DNA of 64,000 nucleotides, taken from NCBI GenBank assembly GCA_963921795.1, contig OY997658.1:46494415-46558414 (forward strand). Reading direction: 5' to 3'. Below are positions 49,100 through 60,897 of this stretch, in pieces. Positions within the stretch are counted from its first letter, which is position 1. Every line of letters begins with the position of its first letter. Under the pieces are notes generated by a model. It had not been told where the DNA came from and did no database searches. It saw nothing but the letters and a program-made list of their open reading frames with translations. Source of the DNA: Nannobrachium achirus (taxonomy: Eukaryota; Chordata; Actinopteri; Myctophiformes; Myctophidae). The position numbers and the translations under genes were made by a program.

Positions 49100-49520
49100 T
49101 TTGGGGGGTGCTCCGGTCCAGAGCGTTAGCGAGGTCTCGCTAACACTCTGCCAGGAAGCTGGCTCAAATACAGGGACCACACACTCCCTAGAGATCTTGT
49201 CAATACCAATTGACCATAATCTTTAGGGGGCACTGTGGAGTAAAACTAAATAATTTCCGTCTGGCGGACATGTTTTATTTTCTGCTCAAAAAGTGTATTT
49301 TTGAGAGTGGGTGGGGTGCTGAGAGGTTTCCTACCAGGGAGAATAGACTTTCAACCACACAAAACTGCCTTTGTTTAGGTGAGTAGTGAGCAATGTAGCT
49401 TTGTTTATTTTTTACTGAAGTCGAGCCTGAAATACTGAAGTCCTGGTCCTGTGTCTGAGCCGGCTTCCTGGCAGAGAATTAGAGAGACCTTGCTAACGCT
49501 CTGGACCAGAGCTACTGTAG
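49100..49520. mobile_element. MITE with ~65-bp inverted ends
   Basis: GTCCAGAGCGTTAGCGAGGT...CTGCCAGGAAGCTGGCTCA at 49115-49166 pairs with the inverse at 49456-49507 with a handful of differences. The region between is unique and non-coding. The DNA at 48691-49099 has no recognised features. Confidence 0.75.
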
Positions 49521-49936
49521 GGTGCTACCCACACGTTTAGCTGAGTTGCTCATTCCACTATTGCACGATCCTTACAAGTTCTACATTGTTTTTGTACATT
49601 GTTGGGGGAAATAATCGACCGCAGTTACATTTCTGTCTTGGTGAAGTAGAAATAATGCCCCTTGACAGTAGTTTACTCCTTTGTTTGTGCGTGCATGCGC
49701 GTGTGCCGTGCGTGTCTCACATTCAAACTGTGTGCACACAGTCACCATCAGAAAGATCCTTATCCGTCTGAACTCTGCGATCAGCAACACCTGACAAAGA
49801 CACCCATTACTGTGAAAATGGAAACCAACAACACTGGTATACATGACTGTCAACCATTTGAGATAACATAATGATAAAAAACGTTATTGATCCCCAGGGT
49901 GATTATAGGCCGCAGCATATGGAATAGCTGTAATAG

Positions 49937-50047
<111 letters not shown>

Positions 50048-50218
50048 TATTACTCGATGCTCACCTCGGCCAGACTAAGCCATCAAGCTTTATGAGCCTC
50101 CGAGGGCCGCCGTTGCCTTTTGATTCATGAAAGCAAGCTATCGAGCCGCAGCCTCAGCACCCACATCCATACTACTGATGGTCTACTGTTTCCATGCATA
50201 GCTGAACAGCCCCTTCTA

Positions 50219-50239
50219 CCCCCCCCCCCCCCCCCCCCC
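50219..50239. repeat. Poly-C run
   Basis: About 21 consecutive C, interrupting otherwise ordinary sequence. Confidence 0.9.
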
Positions 50240-51664
50240 GACCCTCTTTATGTCTCCCATGAGGACAGCCTGTTGAAGCCAGCAGGCTGGGCACCACTTT
50301 GATGGATGTTAGGAGTGCTTTATGGAGGCAAAAAGCAGGGGTTTGTAATTGTGTGTGAATAATGCAGGGAGACAATTGAGACCCAAGTGTGCTTTGTTTT
50401 TTAGACCCTTGGAGCCACGGACCTATGCTTCATAAGGGGAGCAAATAGTCAAACTTGGGTTATTTTTGAGACATGATACTGATTGTGTACCTTTAGATTA
50501 TATATTATTATTATTATTATTCATCCATAAAATTCTCAAACTGAGGTCTGATTTGGGGGGTAAATTGGAACTTTCTGTTTGATTTTGGCAACGTGACTTT
50601 GCTGCAGTCAAATTATTGAGTGAGTGTGAGAGGTATGGTTTGTTAGGTGATTTGCAGTGGGGATGGCTTTGATAGATTGTGCTATACAAGGGAGGAATAA
50701 GTGACGTCTTTTTCTCAGGAGGCCCTAACTGTGATCGCTCTGTGGGCAAGAAAGGGGCGACGTCTGACCTAGGAGGACCGGCTTTGATTGATTGGAATGT
50801 AGTGTTGGAGAAATGCAGAAATCCTTGTGGTCTTAGAGGCATGGGTTTGATAAATGTGCCTGAGTGGGGAATAGACAGCCTTACCCTTTCACACACTGTA
50901 CCTGTATGTGAGAGATGGGAGAAGACATGGTGGAGTTGACTTGATTTGTAGGCATAGCTTTGAGAGAACTGCAATTTGCATGAAGGAAACAGTGCTTAGA
51001 TCTTTGACTATTACACTATGTTTGTGGTCTTACATATTTATCAGCACATTTTCTGAATGGTCTTTCATATGTATCAGCACATTTTCTGCATGTATGAAAT
51101 GTTTTGCACACATCTACATATGGCAAAGTAGTCCATTTTTAATGGTTCTTTTTAGCCACACTCGCAGTGGATGGCAAGTTCGGTCCATCTCTCCAACACT
51201 GGTCCCAAGCAAGATATCTTGAAAAAGATTTCTGTGGAACTTTCTGTGTACCGGCTTCAGGCACCCCAGAGGTTGAATCTGAACAAATTGCTTCTTGGTT
51301 CTTAGTCCATGTTTTAAACATAAGCCACATTTTAACAGCTTGTAAGGTACATTACATGCTGTGTATAATTGTCTAGGCAGTTTAACTTAAAGATTCAGCC
51401 AGGTGCAGAGTATTGAGTGTTGTCTATCAGCAGGTGAGTTGGAAGTGAAATGAAGTGTGCAGAATCACCTGCTGGGCTGGGTCACTTATCTGCACCAGCA
51501 CCAGATAATTATGGTATATTCCTACTTGTTGGAATTAGAACAAAAAGTATGTTTTTTTTAAAAGGAAACTGGCACCATTTATTCTTCATTCCTCTCCTTT
51601 TGTTGAAGGACAATTCAAGATATGACATGCTTCATTAGAGCTTCTGGTACTTTTTTATGTACTA
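50240..51664. other. Intronic DNA, nothing recognised
   Basis: Includes a 158-codon minus-strand frame (50498-50974) that ends in a low-complexity Asn run and shows no family resemblance, so it is not annotated as a gene. Confidence 0.5.
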
Positions 51665-52329
51665 GCCGGGGAACCACTGTGCCAAAATGAGAGAAGACTT
51701 GTGATGTCATGACATACTCAAAAATGTTGTTTTTCCTATTAATTTGGTCATTAAGGTACACAGAATGAGAGGCCTGCTCTGCCGGAAACATTGCGAAAAA
51801 AAGTTTCCCATTGACTTCACTATACTGGAAAAAACACACAAAAAAAAATATGCTTTAAGTAGCATGTGAGGGGTCAAACTAAGGGTTCTTCATGATTCTG
51901 AATCCATTGCAAGCATTTGTTTTGCATGAAAAACATTCCTTGGGCTAGATTTCAGCCTCTCAAACCTGTGAAAAGAGATGAGTCATCACTTTTCACCGTT
52001 ATTTTGGTCCGTTTTCTAGCGCAAGGAATGTTTTTCATGCAAAACAAATGCTTGCAATGGATTCAGAATCATCAAGAACCCCTAGTTTGACCCCTCACAT
52101 GCTACTTAAAGCATATTTATGTTGGTGTGTTTCTTTCCTGTATAGTGAAGTCAATGGAGTGAATATACAAATGGCCATAACATTTTTTCGCAATGTTTCC
52201 GGCAGAGCAGGCCTCTCATTCTGTGTACCTTAATGACCAAATGAATAGAAAAAACAAAAATAAAAAGTATGTCATGACGTCACAGGTAAAACCCTATTCT
52301 TTGAGCTTTTGGGCCTGTGGCTCCCCGGC
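51665..52329. mobile_element. Foldback element C, uninterrupted
   Basis: Flanked by TA on both sides. The ends are GCCGGGGAACCACTG and (reverse complement) GCCGGGGAGCCACAG. The arms pair to the centre AAAAGAGATGA-G-TCATCACTTTT at 51982. The core half matches A, B and D (GCAATGGATTCAGAATCAT, AAGGAATGTTTTTCATGCAA). The outer arms (TACACAGAATGAGAGGCCTG, TGACATACT) are unlike those of A, B and D. It is the simplest complete member at 665 bp. Confidence 0.88.
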
Positions 52330-52822
52330 TATACCACATTTTATTTTGACCAATTTGTATGCTTGAGTGTGTTAATACAATAAGGCTCACTGGTAATAAA
52401 TACTGTCTAGATTTGAATCCCATGAACTATGTGAATTTTATAGATTTGTCTTATAGTGTTTTTCTGTAAGAGCGGGCTCCCCGTCTCTCCAGCTCTTTAG
52501 TAAACAGAAAATACATTTTCATGTCGGGATACACATTTCATTCAATCAGAGGAGAGAGAGAGAGAGCTCATGATGGGCTCTCAAATGGGTTCTCTCTCCA
52601 TTGGATGAAATTTGTTGATGCACATGAAAATGTATTATCTGTTTATTAAAGAACTGGAGCGATGGGGAGACCCCTGTTACCGAACAAACACTCTATAGCA
52701 AAGATTCCTATCATAATATTCAGTTGAGCTTTAATTTTCTTTTTATACAATATCACTTACAGCACCATTAATAATGTTAATTTGGATCAACATGAAAACA
52801 CACCAGGGATGGGTGGGTGGGC
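52330..52822. other. Intronic DNA with an imperfect inverted pair
   Basis: CAGCTCTTTAGTAAACAGAA...ATTTTCATG and CATGAAAATGTATTATCTGT...AAAGAACTGG (about 52489-52525 and 52622-52660) form an inverted pair with a GA-rich centre, likely a small MITE. Confidence 0.45.
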
Positions 52823-53377
52823 TGCGTGATATCTAAAAGTAACGGGATTCGGGCAAGTCCCGGAGAAGACACGCTGTGATTGGCCAGGAGTCATTTGAGT
52901 GCCACCCGCGCGAGGCTCCACCCCTACGTGAGGGTTTTCCTTCCATACTAAATTTACAGACCGAATGCCCCTTCCTAGCACTGGCCTCAGTGGCTTACTG
53001 GAATAGTCACGGCGCTCCGAATTGATGCACCCTGGGTTCGCATCCAGCTTGTGCCACTTTTTTCCGCCACCGTGGACAACTTTTCTTTTGTGGCGATAAA
53101 GTTTAATTATTATCCATGACGGAGGTGTGCCGTCTCAGGCGACCTTGAGCCCCGTGAGACACCGCCGAGCGAGCGAGTGGCCGTGTCGAGCAGTGCGAAG
53201 GTCGCATGAGTCGGCTCAGCGCCGTTACCGAATGATGTGCCGTAATAGTAAATATTGACCGGGGGACTGCTTCTGCGTCCGAATGCGGTTCAAAGGGACT
53301 GTACTGCGTTGGAGAGTTTCAGCCAATCACACGCTGACAGGGTGGGGTTTGCCCGAATCCCGAAAAAGAATCACGCG
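52823..53377. mobile_element. MITE with GCGTGAT...CGGGATTCGGGCAA ends
   Basis: The left end has GCGTGATATCTAAAAGTAAC then GGGATTCGGGCAA; the right end is the inverse with a few changes. Inside, GTGGCTTACTGG and GGGTTCGCATCCAGC resemble Pol III boxes A and B, but no cloverleaf closes. GC-rich for this region. Confidence 0.65.
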
Positions 53378-54843
53378 GGTGGGCTAGTTCGAGAAGTCAG
53401 TTTCCTCTTAGCCGTCTGTGTGAGATTTGATATCCTGCTGTGATTAAGGACATGCATGGGGAAAATCTCAAAATGTCAATTATTTTCAGCAAAATGGAAT
53501 GGAATTTACCAGGTAGATAATAAGACCTTTATTGATTCCACGAGAGATAGCCAGCCACAAAGCTTATGTTCACCGCTGCATTCAGAAAGAGATCCTGCAA
53601 ACCTTCACTCCAATAATTGCTGCTATAGCTCCTCCAACTAAAGGCAAAAATTACAATATTTTTATAAGCTATGTAATTAAGCATCAAGATGGCCACAGGC
53701 AGAGTGTGACTAAGTGACTTTCTCCAATTCAGGTAACGTGGCACTGAATAATTAGAGAGAAAAGTTTATTTTTGTCTCCCCAAGCAATTCGCACCCTCTT
53801 CTTTCGTGCTGCCTTCCCCCCATTTTCCTCCCCTCCATCATAATTCCCGATCCCTCCCTCTTTCTTTCCTGTATTACCTTTCTCCTTCTCTTCTCCTCCC
53901 ATTTCATGATTGTCACTTCAATTGTTCTCCTCCCGGTGCCTTCACTTATCTTCCTCCATCCTACACTCATTCTCTCATTTAATTTCTCCCTCATTCAATG
54001 TATTGTACTCTCCTTCCTTGTCTGCTACACCAGCCTTCCCACGGTCTCTCTATGTCATACAACAAATGTCACAAACATAACATCCAGATTTGATTGGCCA
54101 AGCTTTGTGTGTGCTTTGATGATCTGTAAAATATTTTCTGACTGTGGACGTGAAGCAGCCAGAAAATATAGGATGAGTATAATAAGAGTATGAGAGAATA
54201 ATATCGAGTGGCAGATAGAACTAAAGAGGCAGTGTGGCAAGCAGTGTGTGGTGTGGGAGTTTGATGTGTGTGAGACACAGGCTCTTAGAGTCCATTAAAA
54301 TCATCCTTTGACACTGAACAGAGGCTGTACAGCTAAATGTCTTCAGTAAATGGTTTAGATTGCGTAAGTCACTGTGCTATCTACTAGGAGCAAAAGGTCT
54401 GTGACAGCCTTGTTTTCTGGGAAAAGCATTTGACTGGATTCTTAAAGAGGCGGTGCCATAGTTTTGTACTTTTTCAGTTTTTCATGTGTCTAGGAGGTTG
54501 ATAGGACTTCATTAGACCCCCTGGTGTGGTTGTTATGAGCAATTATGTATTTCCTTTGTATTGGGGTTTCTTCCTGGAGTCTGACACCTTGTGAGTCAAA
54601 AGTGCCGGTCCAAAAACACAGATACAATTACATTACAACACCTCCCCCTTTACCATTCACCCAACACTGTGGGCTAATGAACTGGTGGGTGTGGCCACAT
54701 AAGAACCTAATTTTAAACTCTTTCTTTACACTTTTTGGGAAAGATTCTTCCTCCTAGTATAATCATCATAGCTGATAATCATGTTTCAGAGGGGGGAAAA
54801 TCATGGCACCCCATCTTTAACTGTTTGTGCTTTGGACCTATTA
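53378..54843. other. Intronic DNA with pyrimidine-rich stretch
   Basis: CT-rich sequence at about 53800-54040 and plain sequence elsewhere. No gene identified. Confidence 0.5.
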
Positions 54844-55202
54844 GTCCGGGAGCCAAATGGTGATTTTTGGCTGAACGTGGATTCGCCTGTAAAAGTTTTT
54901 TTCTCAACTGATTCTTGTAGCTTGGGGTCACCTCTTAAGGATTCAAGATGATGACCAGTGATATCCATTGAGCATTTTTTATTATTAACCCCTTAATGCC
55001 TGAAACACAAGAAATCCACCCAGGAGGAAAATACCCAGAAAAAATTTTTTTTTCTGGATATTTAAGGAGGATCTGAGGGGTCTAACTAGGGGTTTGTCAT
55101 GATGCTGAATCCATTGCAGACATTTGTTTTTCACAAAAAAACATTCCGTGGGCTAGAAATGGCCTCAGAAAACAATACACGTATGGGTGAGTATTCATGT
55201 TA

Positions 55203-55537
55203 GTCGGAGGCCTTAGGGTTTTCTTTCTCGTGCTAATCAGTCTAAAAGTGCAAAATTTTGCACAGATGTAGCTCAGGGCATGCTCTATTGATTTAGCTAG
55301 GGCGCCCGAGTCTGCGACATTCGGGGTCGCCACAGCGGCCAAATCAAGTTGGGCTCCCATCGACTTTAGTGATGAAAAGTGATGAGTCAAGAGTTTTGTG
55401 GGTGCTGTGGTGACCCCGAAGGTCGCCGACTCGGGCGCCCTAGCTAAATCATTAGAGCATGCCCTGAGCTACATCTGTGCAAAATGTTGCACTTTTAGAC
55501 TGATTAGCACGAGAAAAAAAACCCTAAGGCCTCCGAC
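55203..55537. mobile_element. Inner foldback nested at the centre of D
   Basis: The ends GTCGGAGGCCTTAGGG and CCCTAAGGCCTCCGAC are perfect inverted repeats, flanked by TA (55201-55202, 55538-55539), inside the outer palindromic target CATGT/ACATG. Its own arms (GCTAATCAGTCTAAAAGTGC and inverse) meet at AAAAGTGATGAGTCAAGAG, where the central palindrome is damaged on the right. The same inner unit, half lost, is seen in element A at 27791. Confidence 0.85.
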
Positions 55538-55804
55538 TAACATGAATACTCACTCATACGTGTATTGTTTTCTGAGGCCATTTCTAGCCCACAGAATGTT
55601 TTTTGTGCAAAACAAATGCCTGCAATGGATTCAGCATCATGACAAACCCCTAGTTAGACCCCTCAGATCCTCCTTAAATACCCAGAAAAAAAATCTTTTT
55701 CTGGGTATTTTCCTCCTGGGTGCATTTCTTGTGTTTCAGGCATTAAGGGGTTAATAATAAAAAATGCTCAATGGATATCACTGGTCATCATCTTGAATCC
55801 TTAA

Positions 55805-56618
55805 CTCAGTGAATGCCACCCTTTATTCAAAATCTACAAAACTGGTGCCAGCCATTTTGCTTAATTTTGCCTTTTTATGGGGGCCAAAATCATATTTTGT
55901 ACTTAAATTACATATATAAATCTATGCTTCTATCGAAAGCCACACTACCCCTCTTACAAAGGAAAACATGTATATTTATATATATATATCCTATCATTAG
56001 ATTTGGGCTTCAATAGAACATGTGTAAGATGTCTTGATCATCATCATAATGTGTGCTGTGATGGGCCCTGTATGCAATCTGGAGTGCAATACCATTTGAA
56101 AACCACCAGAGGGTGGTCTCCTACTATCTGATCAACTAACAGAAGAAGGAAGAAGACGTCCATGTTTTTTTTGGTTTGGGCCTGTTGTTTACATTTTGGC
56201 CAGGCCTTTTAGCTAGCATGCTAACACACTTCGGAACCCTGGCGATCGCGATCAAGGATAGGTAGAGAAGAATGGATGGCACCGCTGGAATCCTGAGAAT
56301 TTTCTGCGTTTTTTGAGTACTTATAGTTCGTCAGGGATGCACGGGAAAGTGTATAAACGAACGTTTTAGATAACATTTAAACGGCCGGAACCAATCTTCG
56401 GCTATACCGATTTTCCGCCGGACTGTGTTACACTGGTGCTACAGTCAAATCGGCCGTATCGCTCAGGTCACGGAGGCATATGGCCAACTTCTAGAGCGAT
56501 TTTTTTGAAATTACAATTATGAAAAAATGATAAAACTTTTGATTAATTAAAAAGACGTAAAAGACGTTTATGGCACCGAGGTCCAAAGACGTATAAGACG
56601 TTTATGGCGTTCAGTGAG
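55805..56618. mobile_element. TTAA-flanked MITE nested in foldback D
   Basis: TTAA at 55801-55804 and 56619-56622. The ends CTCAGTGAATGCCA and (reverse complement) CTCACTGAACGCCA differ at two positions. Excision on paper restores GAATCCTTAAGAGGTGACC, the sequence of the opposite arm. 814 bp, no ORF recognised. Confidence 0.85.
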
Positions 56619-57039
56619 TTAAGAGGTGACCCCAAGCTACAAGAATCAGTTGAGAAAAAAACTTTTACAGGCGAATCCACGTTCACCCCCTTGGCTCCCG
56701 GACTATATTAGAGACAACATATTAAGCTGTATATAGGGAATGTGTGGTTGAATCCAACTTTTAAAGACGGGGTGCCATGATTTCTTTCCCCTCTGAAATA
56801 TGATCATCACTCAGGTATTATGATTATACTAAGAGGATGGTTTATTTTCTTCAAAAAAGTGTACAGCATGTACAATTATGTTTTTATATGGCCACACTCA
56901 CCTGTTCATTAAGTATACCTGATTTTCGCCTTAGCACCACCCACCTGAAGTTATCCACGCCCACAGCTGTTGTGGTATGATAACTAGACCAGGTCACCTG
57001 GTTCTGCCAGACCCGCAATGAAAATCAGAATGCAAGGAA

Positions 57040-57055
57040 GGGGGGGGGGGGGGGG
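57040..57055. repeat. Poly-G run
   Basis: Sixteen G in a row, in a region of G-rich and CAGACAGA-rich low complexity. 57215-57305 holds two copies of a ~47-bp ACAGGACAGTGACAGTCAGA unit. Confidence 0.9.
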
Positions 57056-57302
57056 TGGATCAATCTTAGTCTGGCCTCTCTCCTTTGACCTGTCCGGCAA
57101 GCGTGACGCTGGCAGGAGTGCAAGACTCCAGCTGGTATAGCTCGTGGGATCCTTAAGGCACGCAAACCTCCCCACCACGATAAGGTGTTGATCCATGGGG
57201 AAGGGGGGGGGGTGATAGACAGACAGAGGACAGAGACAGGACAGTGACAGTCAGACAGACAGAGGACTAAAACAGGACAGTGACAGTCAGACAGGCAGAG
57301 GA

Positions 57303-57614
57303 CTAAGACTTGGCATCTTCCTGTGCTCCTGCATACTTTCTCCCTACACACTGACCCACCACCTTCCTCAGCACTGCCAGAGACACAGTCCCCCCCCCTG
57401 TAGTCTGAAGGACTCTTTTAAATTCATTAGTGACAGGCTTGTTTACCAGATCTGAATCATGCAACTTAAGGAAGTATTCCTTAGTGGATGTGAAAGCCAT
57501 TAGAGCCTGCACAGGGCTATTGACGAAACAAAGGTTGCACTCATCAGGAGAGCCTGTATTGTTAACAAATTTAAGGGGAACTCTGACAGAGTTGGGGCGG
57601 AACATTTTCAACAC
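57303..57614 (-). pseudogene. Ubiquitin-protease (USP)-like fragment
   Basis: The minus-strand frame reads ...VPLKFVNNTGSPDECNLC, FVNSPVQALMAFTSTKEYFL, then VTNEFKRVLQTTGGG and AGAQEDAKS. The CNLCFVNSPVQAL motif resembles the catalytic Cys box of ubiquitin-specific proteases (GNTCFxNSxxQxL), and QEDA resembles their QQDAHEF box at about the right distance. Only about 100 residues exist; the His box is absent and the frame ends at QEDAKS. The isolated fragment in an intron suggests cargo of a transposon or a decayed retrocopy. The family call is from motif similarity only. Confidence 0.4.
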
Positions 57615-59099
57615 TTAATAGCAAGAGCTTGTAGATCGGCTGTTTTCACTAGTATGGCACTGAACTAACACATGAACACACAGGATTGTATAGGCTGAGC
57701 AGCTGCATGTTTCTGAGCTTGTAGATGGGCTGAGGAATTTATAGTGTCAGCAGCTCGTCAGCCAACTCAACTCAGCTGGTCCTGTACAGGTGACGGCACT
57801 CAAGGCAATCAGCCGAGCAAGGGAAGGGAGGGGCAGATGAGCAGTCAGAGGCAAACACAGGCACACTGAGGAAAAGAGGGACCGACCGACCGACCGACCG
57901 ACCGACAGACCGACAAAGCCTTTTGTAGGCCGACCCCCTGGGTCTGGCAATAAGAGGAGGGGATGATTTTGGTGTGTCACTAAAGCAGTGTATTTCGATT
58001 GGGCCTTTTGACTCAGAGGCTTTCAACTTTCAGGAAGAAACCAAAAATACACAGGGAAGACATATTTGGTTATTATTAAAAAATTGCCCTCAGCTGATTT
58101 GGTCTGGCACCTCTCAGTTGTGATTGGATTTCACTCCCGCCGAAGTAGTGAGGGACCAATCAGGGCCCAGCATGTAAATGTGTGGCAGGTTTATCACCGG
58201 AGGAATTTTTTTTATTGGGACCTTGGAAATGCAGGTTTAGTAATAGTAGTAGTTTATTAGAGTACAGTCTAATATCTACGCAGTGATATTTGTCTGGCCA
58301 TGCCAGGCTACATTCATGTATGTGCTGCAGAGGGGATTATGCTACACCCTTTTTTTATTTAAATCCTTGCTTTGATATTATATTGGAATATATTTGATAT
58401 CATGTGTTATGTGTATATTTTCAGACGTATTTAAATAATTCTACCATGAAACAATAAATTGGCATAACTCTGAAGACCCCTGGCTTGTGGACTCCCTTTT
58501 GAATTCCCATGCTGTAGTGTAGAGATCATCTGTATTAAAAGGAGTAGTTAGCCCCCAAAATGACTTTTCTTTCTTCTATTGATTACTCACGCCATTGAGA
58601 CTTGAGACTTGATTATAGTACATTTATCCCCATTGATTCAGGTTGGTTCCGGTTTCGGGCCACCGGCCATGATCGTGCGAGTGGATACAAACTATCCAAC
58701 TACGGTTCTTTGATATGGTGAAAATTATAGTTTATGAGAGGCTTGCCCTCAGGTCTTGGCCACTTGCCCCCCCCCCACACACACACACCAAAACATACAA
58801 TTTTGCTTGTTTCTCTCTCACAAACTCTCTTTTACAGTCTATGAGCCACTGGCTGGCTGCACGTTAGTTCAGTGTTCCTAGACGCGTCGCTCCTTGAGGG
58901 CAGACGTGTCCAGTGTATGCTCCTGCAGTTTCTTCCTTCTTTTTCTTTTTTTCTTCTTTTTACGTGTTTCTTTCCTTCTGTGTGACCCTTCTTCACACGG
59001 GCCAGACCTGGCATTTGTCTGGTGGTCTTTTTATTGTTTTTATTTCTGTTTTAGTGTTTACGTGTTTTTATCCGTGTTTTTATTTTTTCATTGTTCTGA
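57615..59099. other. Intronic DNA with (CCGA)n at 57881-57914 and a MITE piece at 58538-58612
   Basis: AAAAGGAGTAGTTAGCCCCC at 58538 is a relative of the left half of the 3971-4289 MITE. Half-copies of the recurrent motif, GAGCTTGTAGATCGGCTGTT (57625) and GAGCTTGTAGATGGGCTGAG (57716), flank a ~90-base interval. T-rich sequence at 58920-59095 may be LINE 5' UTR. Confidence 0.5.
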
Positions 59100-59455
59100 C
59101 CGGCTGGTCAGCGACCGTGAACAATGAACCTCTAGGCCCAGCCTGTTTAGCGCACGGTGTACCCGAACGGTGCCGTGTTTTTTTTACCCTATAAAGGAGT
59201 GAGTCGGGCCGTACACGGCTCTCGGTGCCGTGAATCGACCGGTGTGGGTCGTTGGATTCGATCCGCGACGGCCGGTTGGGCTGGAACAGACCGGGAGTTT
59301 AAGGACACGATCACCGCTGGGACTACTTTTACGCGCGGACTTGCGGATGTAGCCGTTTGTTTTTTGTTTTTTGTTTTTTTCTTTTTCTTTTTAAAGACGT
59401 GGAACTGGACTGTTACAAGGTACACGGTGCACGCTTTCGGTTCACGGAGTGAACC

Positions 59456-60505
59456 ATGGACATGAACATTATCGCGGGAGACAAGGAGCCGCGGAGCGAG
59501 GCGTTGTGGACGGATAGGACCGTCGTGACACACGGGGCGCAGACGGCGCATGGATACGTACAACAACAACCGGCGCACGGAGACGCTCGCTTACAGTACA
59601 GTCGTGAGAAACTTCTCTCACTCAAGGATCAATACTCTTTACCCAGTAAAGACATTATCCCTTACCTGAGGACTGGAGGTAGGAGGAAGACTGGAGGTAG
59701 GAGGAAGAGTAATGGAAGGAGGAAGAGCAGTGGAATTCACAAAGGGAAAAAGCGAGCCCTGTGGAGAATCAAAAACCCCTCTAGCTCCCCTCCCCTCCCC
59801 CCCTCTTCTACACAGCACTGTCTCCCTTCTGTTGTTTTGGGGAATGTTAGATCAGTTCAGGATATTGATAAAGCGGACGAACTGGTAACTCTCATGTTAT
59901 CTCAGAGTGAATACAAAAATGCCAACATTATCTGTCTTACAGAATCATGGCTGAACAGTTCATGTCCAGATAACTCTATCTCTGTAGATGGTTTTTGTAT
60001 GATAAGAGCAGATCGAGAGATAGTGAAAAACAATGGCAAAATGAAAAGAGCGGGTGGGATACTTGTTTACTTTAGTAAGACCTGGTGCAGGGAAGAACAC
60101 GCCACAGTGAAAAAGGTAATTTGTAACCCAGACATCGAACTACTGGGGGTCGTTTTGAGACCAATTTATCTACCACGGGAATTCGCGTGCGTCGTCCTGT
60201 TGACCGTGTACTGTCCACCTAGTGGCAATGCAGCGGTAGCTCGGGACACTATTTTTTCAACTGTGGCCAGTTTTCAAACGCACTACCCTAGCTCCCTTAT
60301 TCTGCTGAACGGGGACTTAAACCAGGTGAATGTTGCGAAGGGCCTGTCTGATTTCTCCCAGTATGTCACTTGCAAAACAAGAGGTGAGAATACTCTTGAC
60401 CTCCTGTATGCTAATGTTAGGAACGCATACAGTTGCGTCTCCCTCCCCCCTGTGTGTGGCTCTGATCACGGTGAAAACTGGAGCCCTCGTATCTTCCTGT
60501 CGTGA
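59456..60505 (+). pseudogene. LINE ORF: basic N-terminus plus apurinic endonuclease domain
   Basis: A 349-codon frame. The first 100 residues are Arg/Lys-rich (repeated GGRRK). The endonuclease then follows with its usual motifs: GNVRS (about residue 120), CLTESWL with the catalytic Glu, GGILVYFSKTW, VYCPPSG, LNGDLN, TRGENTLDLLYAN and GSDHG. The domain nicks target DNA for target-primed reverse transcription. After SDHG the frame runs out into unrelated residues and stops, while the continuation lies in the frame starting at 60502, so a frameshift sits near 60470-60500. Confidence 0.8.
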
Positions 60506-60897
60506 AGAGAGTGCTTCCATTCATCAGGGAAGTTCTGTGTTGGACGGGGGAGGCGGAGGAGAGACTCAGATTTGATTTTGAAATGACAGACTGGGAATCA
60601 TTTTTCATTGAACATGGGGATGATGTAGATAGCCTTTGTCAGGTTATCACTGACTATATCTGCTTCTGCGAGAAGGTGTGTGTTCCTACTAAGAAGGTTC
60701 GCTGCTTCTTTAACAACAAGCGGTGGATGACAAAAGAAATCATTCACCTCCTTAAGAGGAAAAGGGATCTGTTCCATGCAGGTGACTCGGAGGGCGTGAG
60801 GGTGGTGGTGGAGGAGCTTAAAACAGTCAAGGCTCAGGCAAAAGGGAGCTACAAAGCTAAGCTGGAGAACTCTCTCAGTCAGAATTATGTTTTTTGA
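60502..60897 (+). pseudogene. LINE ORF continuation: endonuclease-RT linker
   Basis: RVLPFIREVLCWTGEAEERL, then WESFFIEHGDDVDSLC, CFCEKVCVPTKKVRCFFNNK, RWMTKEIIHLLKRKRDLFHA and YKAKLENSLSQN. This is the linker of fish LINE ORFs (W...I..L...R...F). It ends where the sequence jumps to RT motif A, so the connecting segment and the RT fingers are deleted. The junction also changes frame. Confidence 0.75.

Larger units (their letters stand above)
54844..56703. mobile_element. Foldback element D, nested compound (largest member)
   Basis: TA-flanked, with ends GTCCGGGAGCCAAATGG and (reverse complement) GTCCGGGAGCCAAGGG. The arms pair over about 500 bases, including GATTCTTGTAGCTTGGGGTC, TTTTTTATTATTAACCCCTT and ACCCAGAAAAA. 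The centre is occupied by a second TA-flanked foldback (55203-55537), and the right arm is split by a TTAA MITE (55805-56618). Non-coding throughout. Confidence 0.88.

Noticed and set aside
50498..50974. 158-codon minus-strand frame
   Set aside because: No domain or repeat match, ends in a low-complexity Asn run, and the plus strand also has an open frame there.
52986..53065. Possible tRNA gene (box A GTGGCTTACTGG, box B GGGTTCGCATCC)
   Set aside because: No acceptor stem closes and the T stem has only four pairs; at best a tRNA-derived segment inside a MITE.
59157..59465. 102-codon frame upstream of the LINE endonuclease as a gag-like ORF1
   Set aside because: No zinc knuckle, esterase or RRM motif seen; Phe-run from T-rich DNA; more likely LINE 5' UTR.
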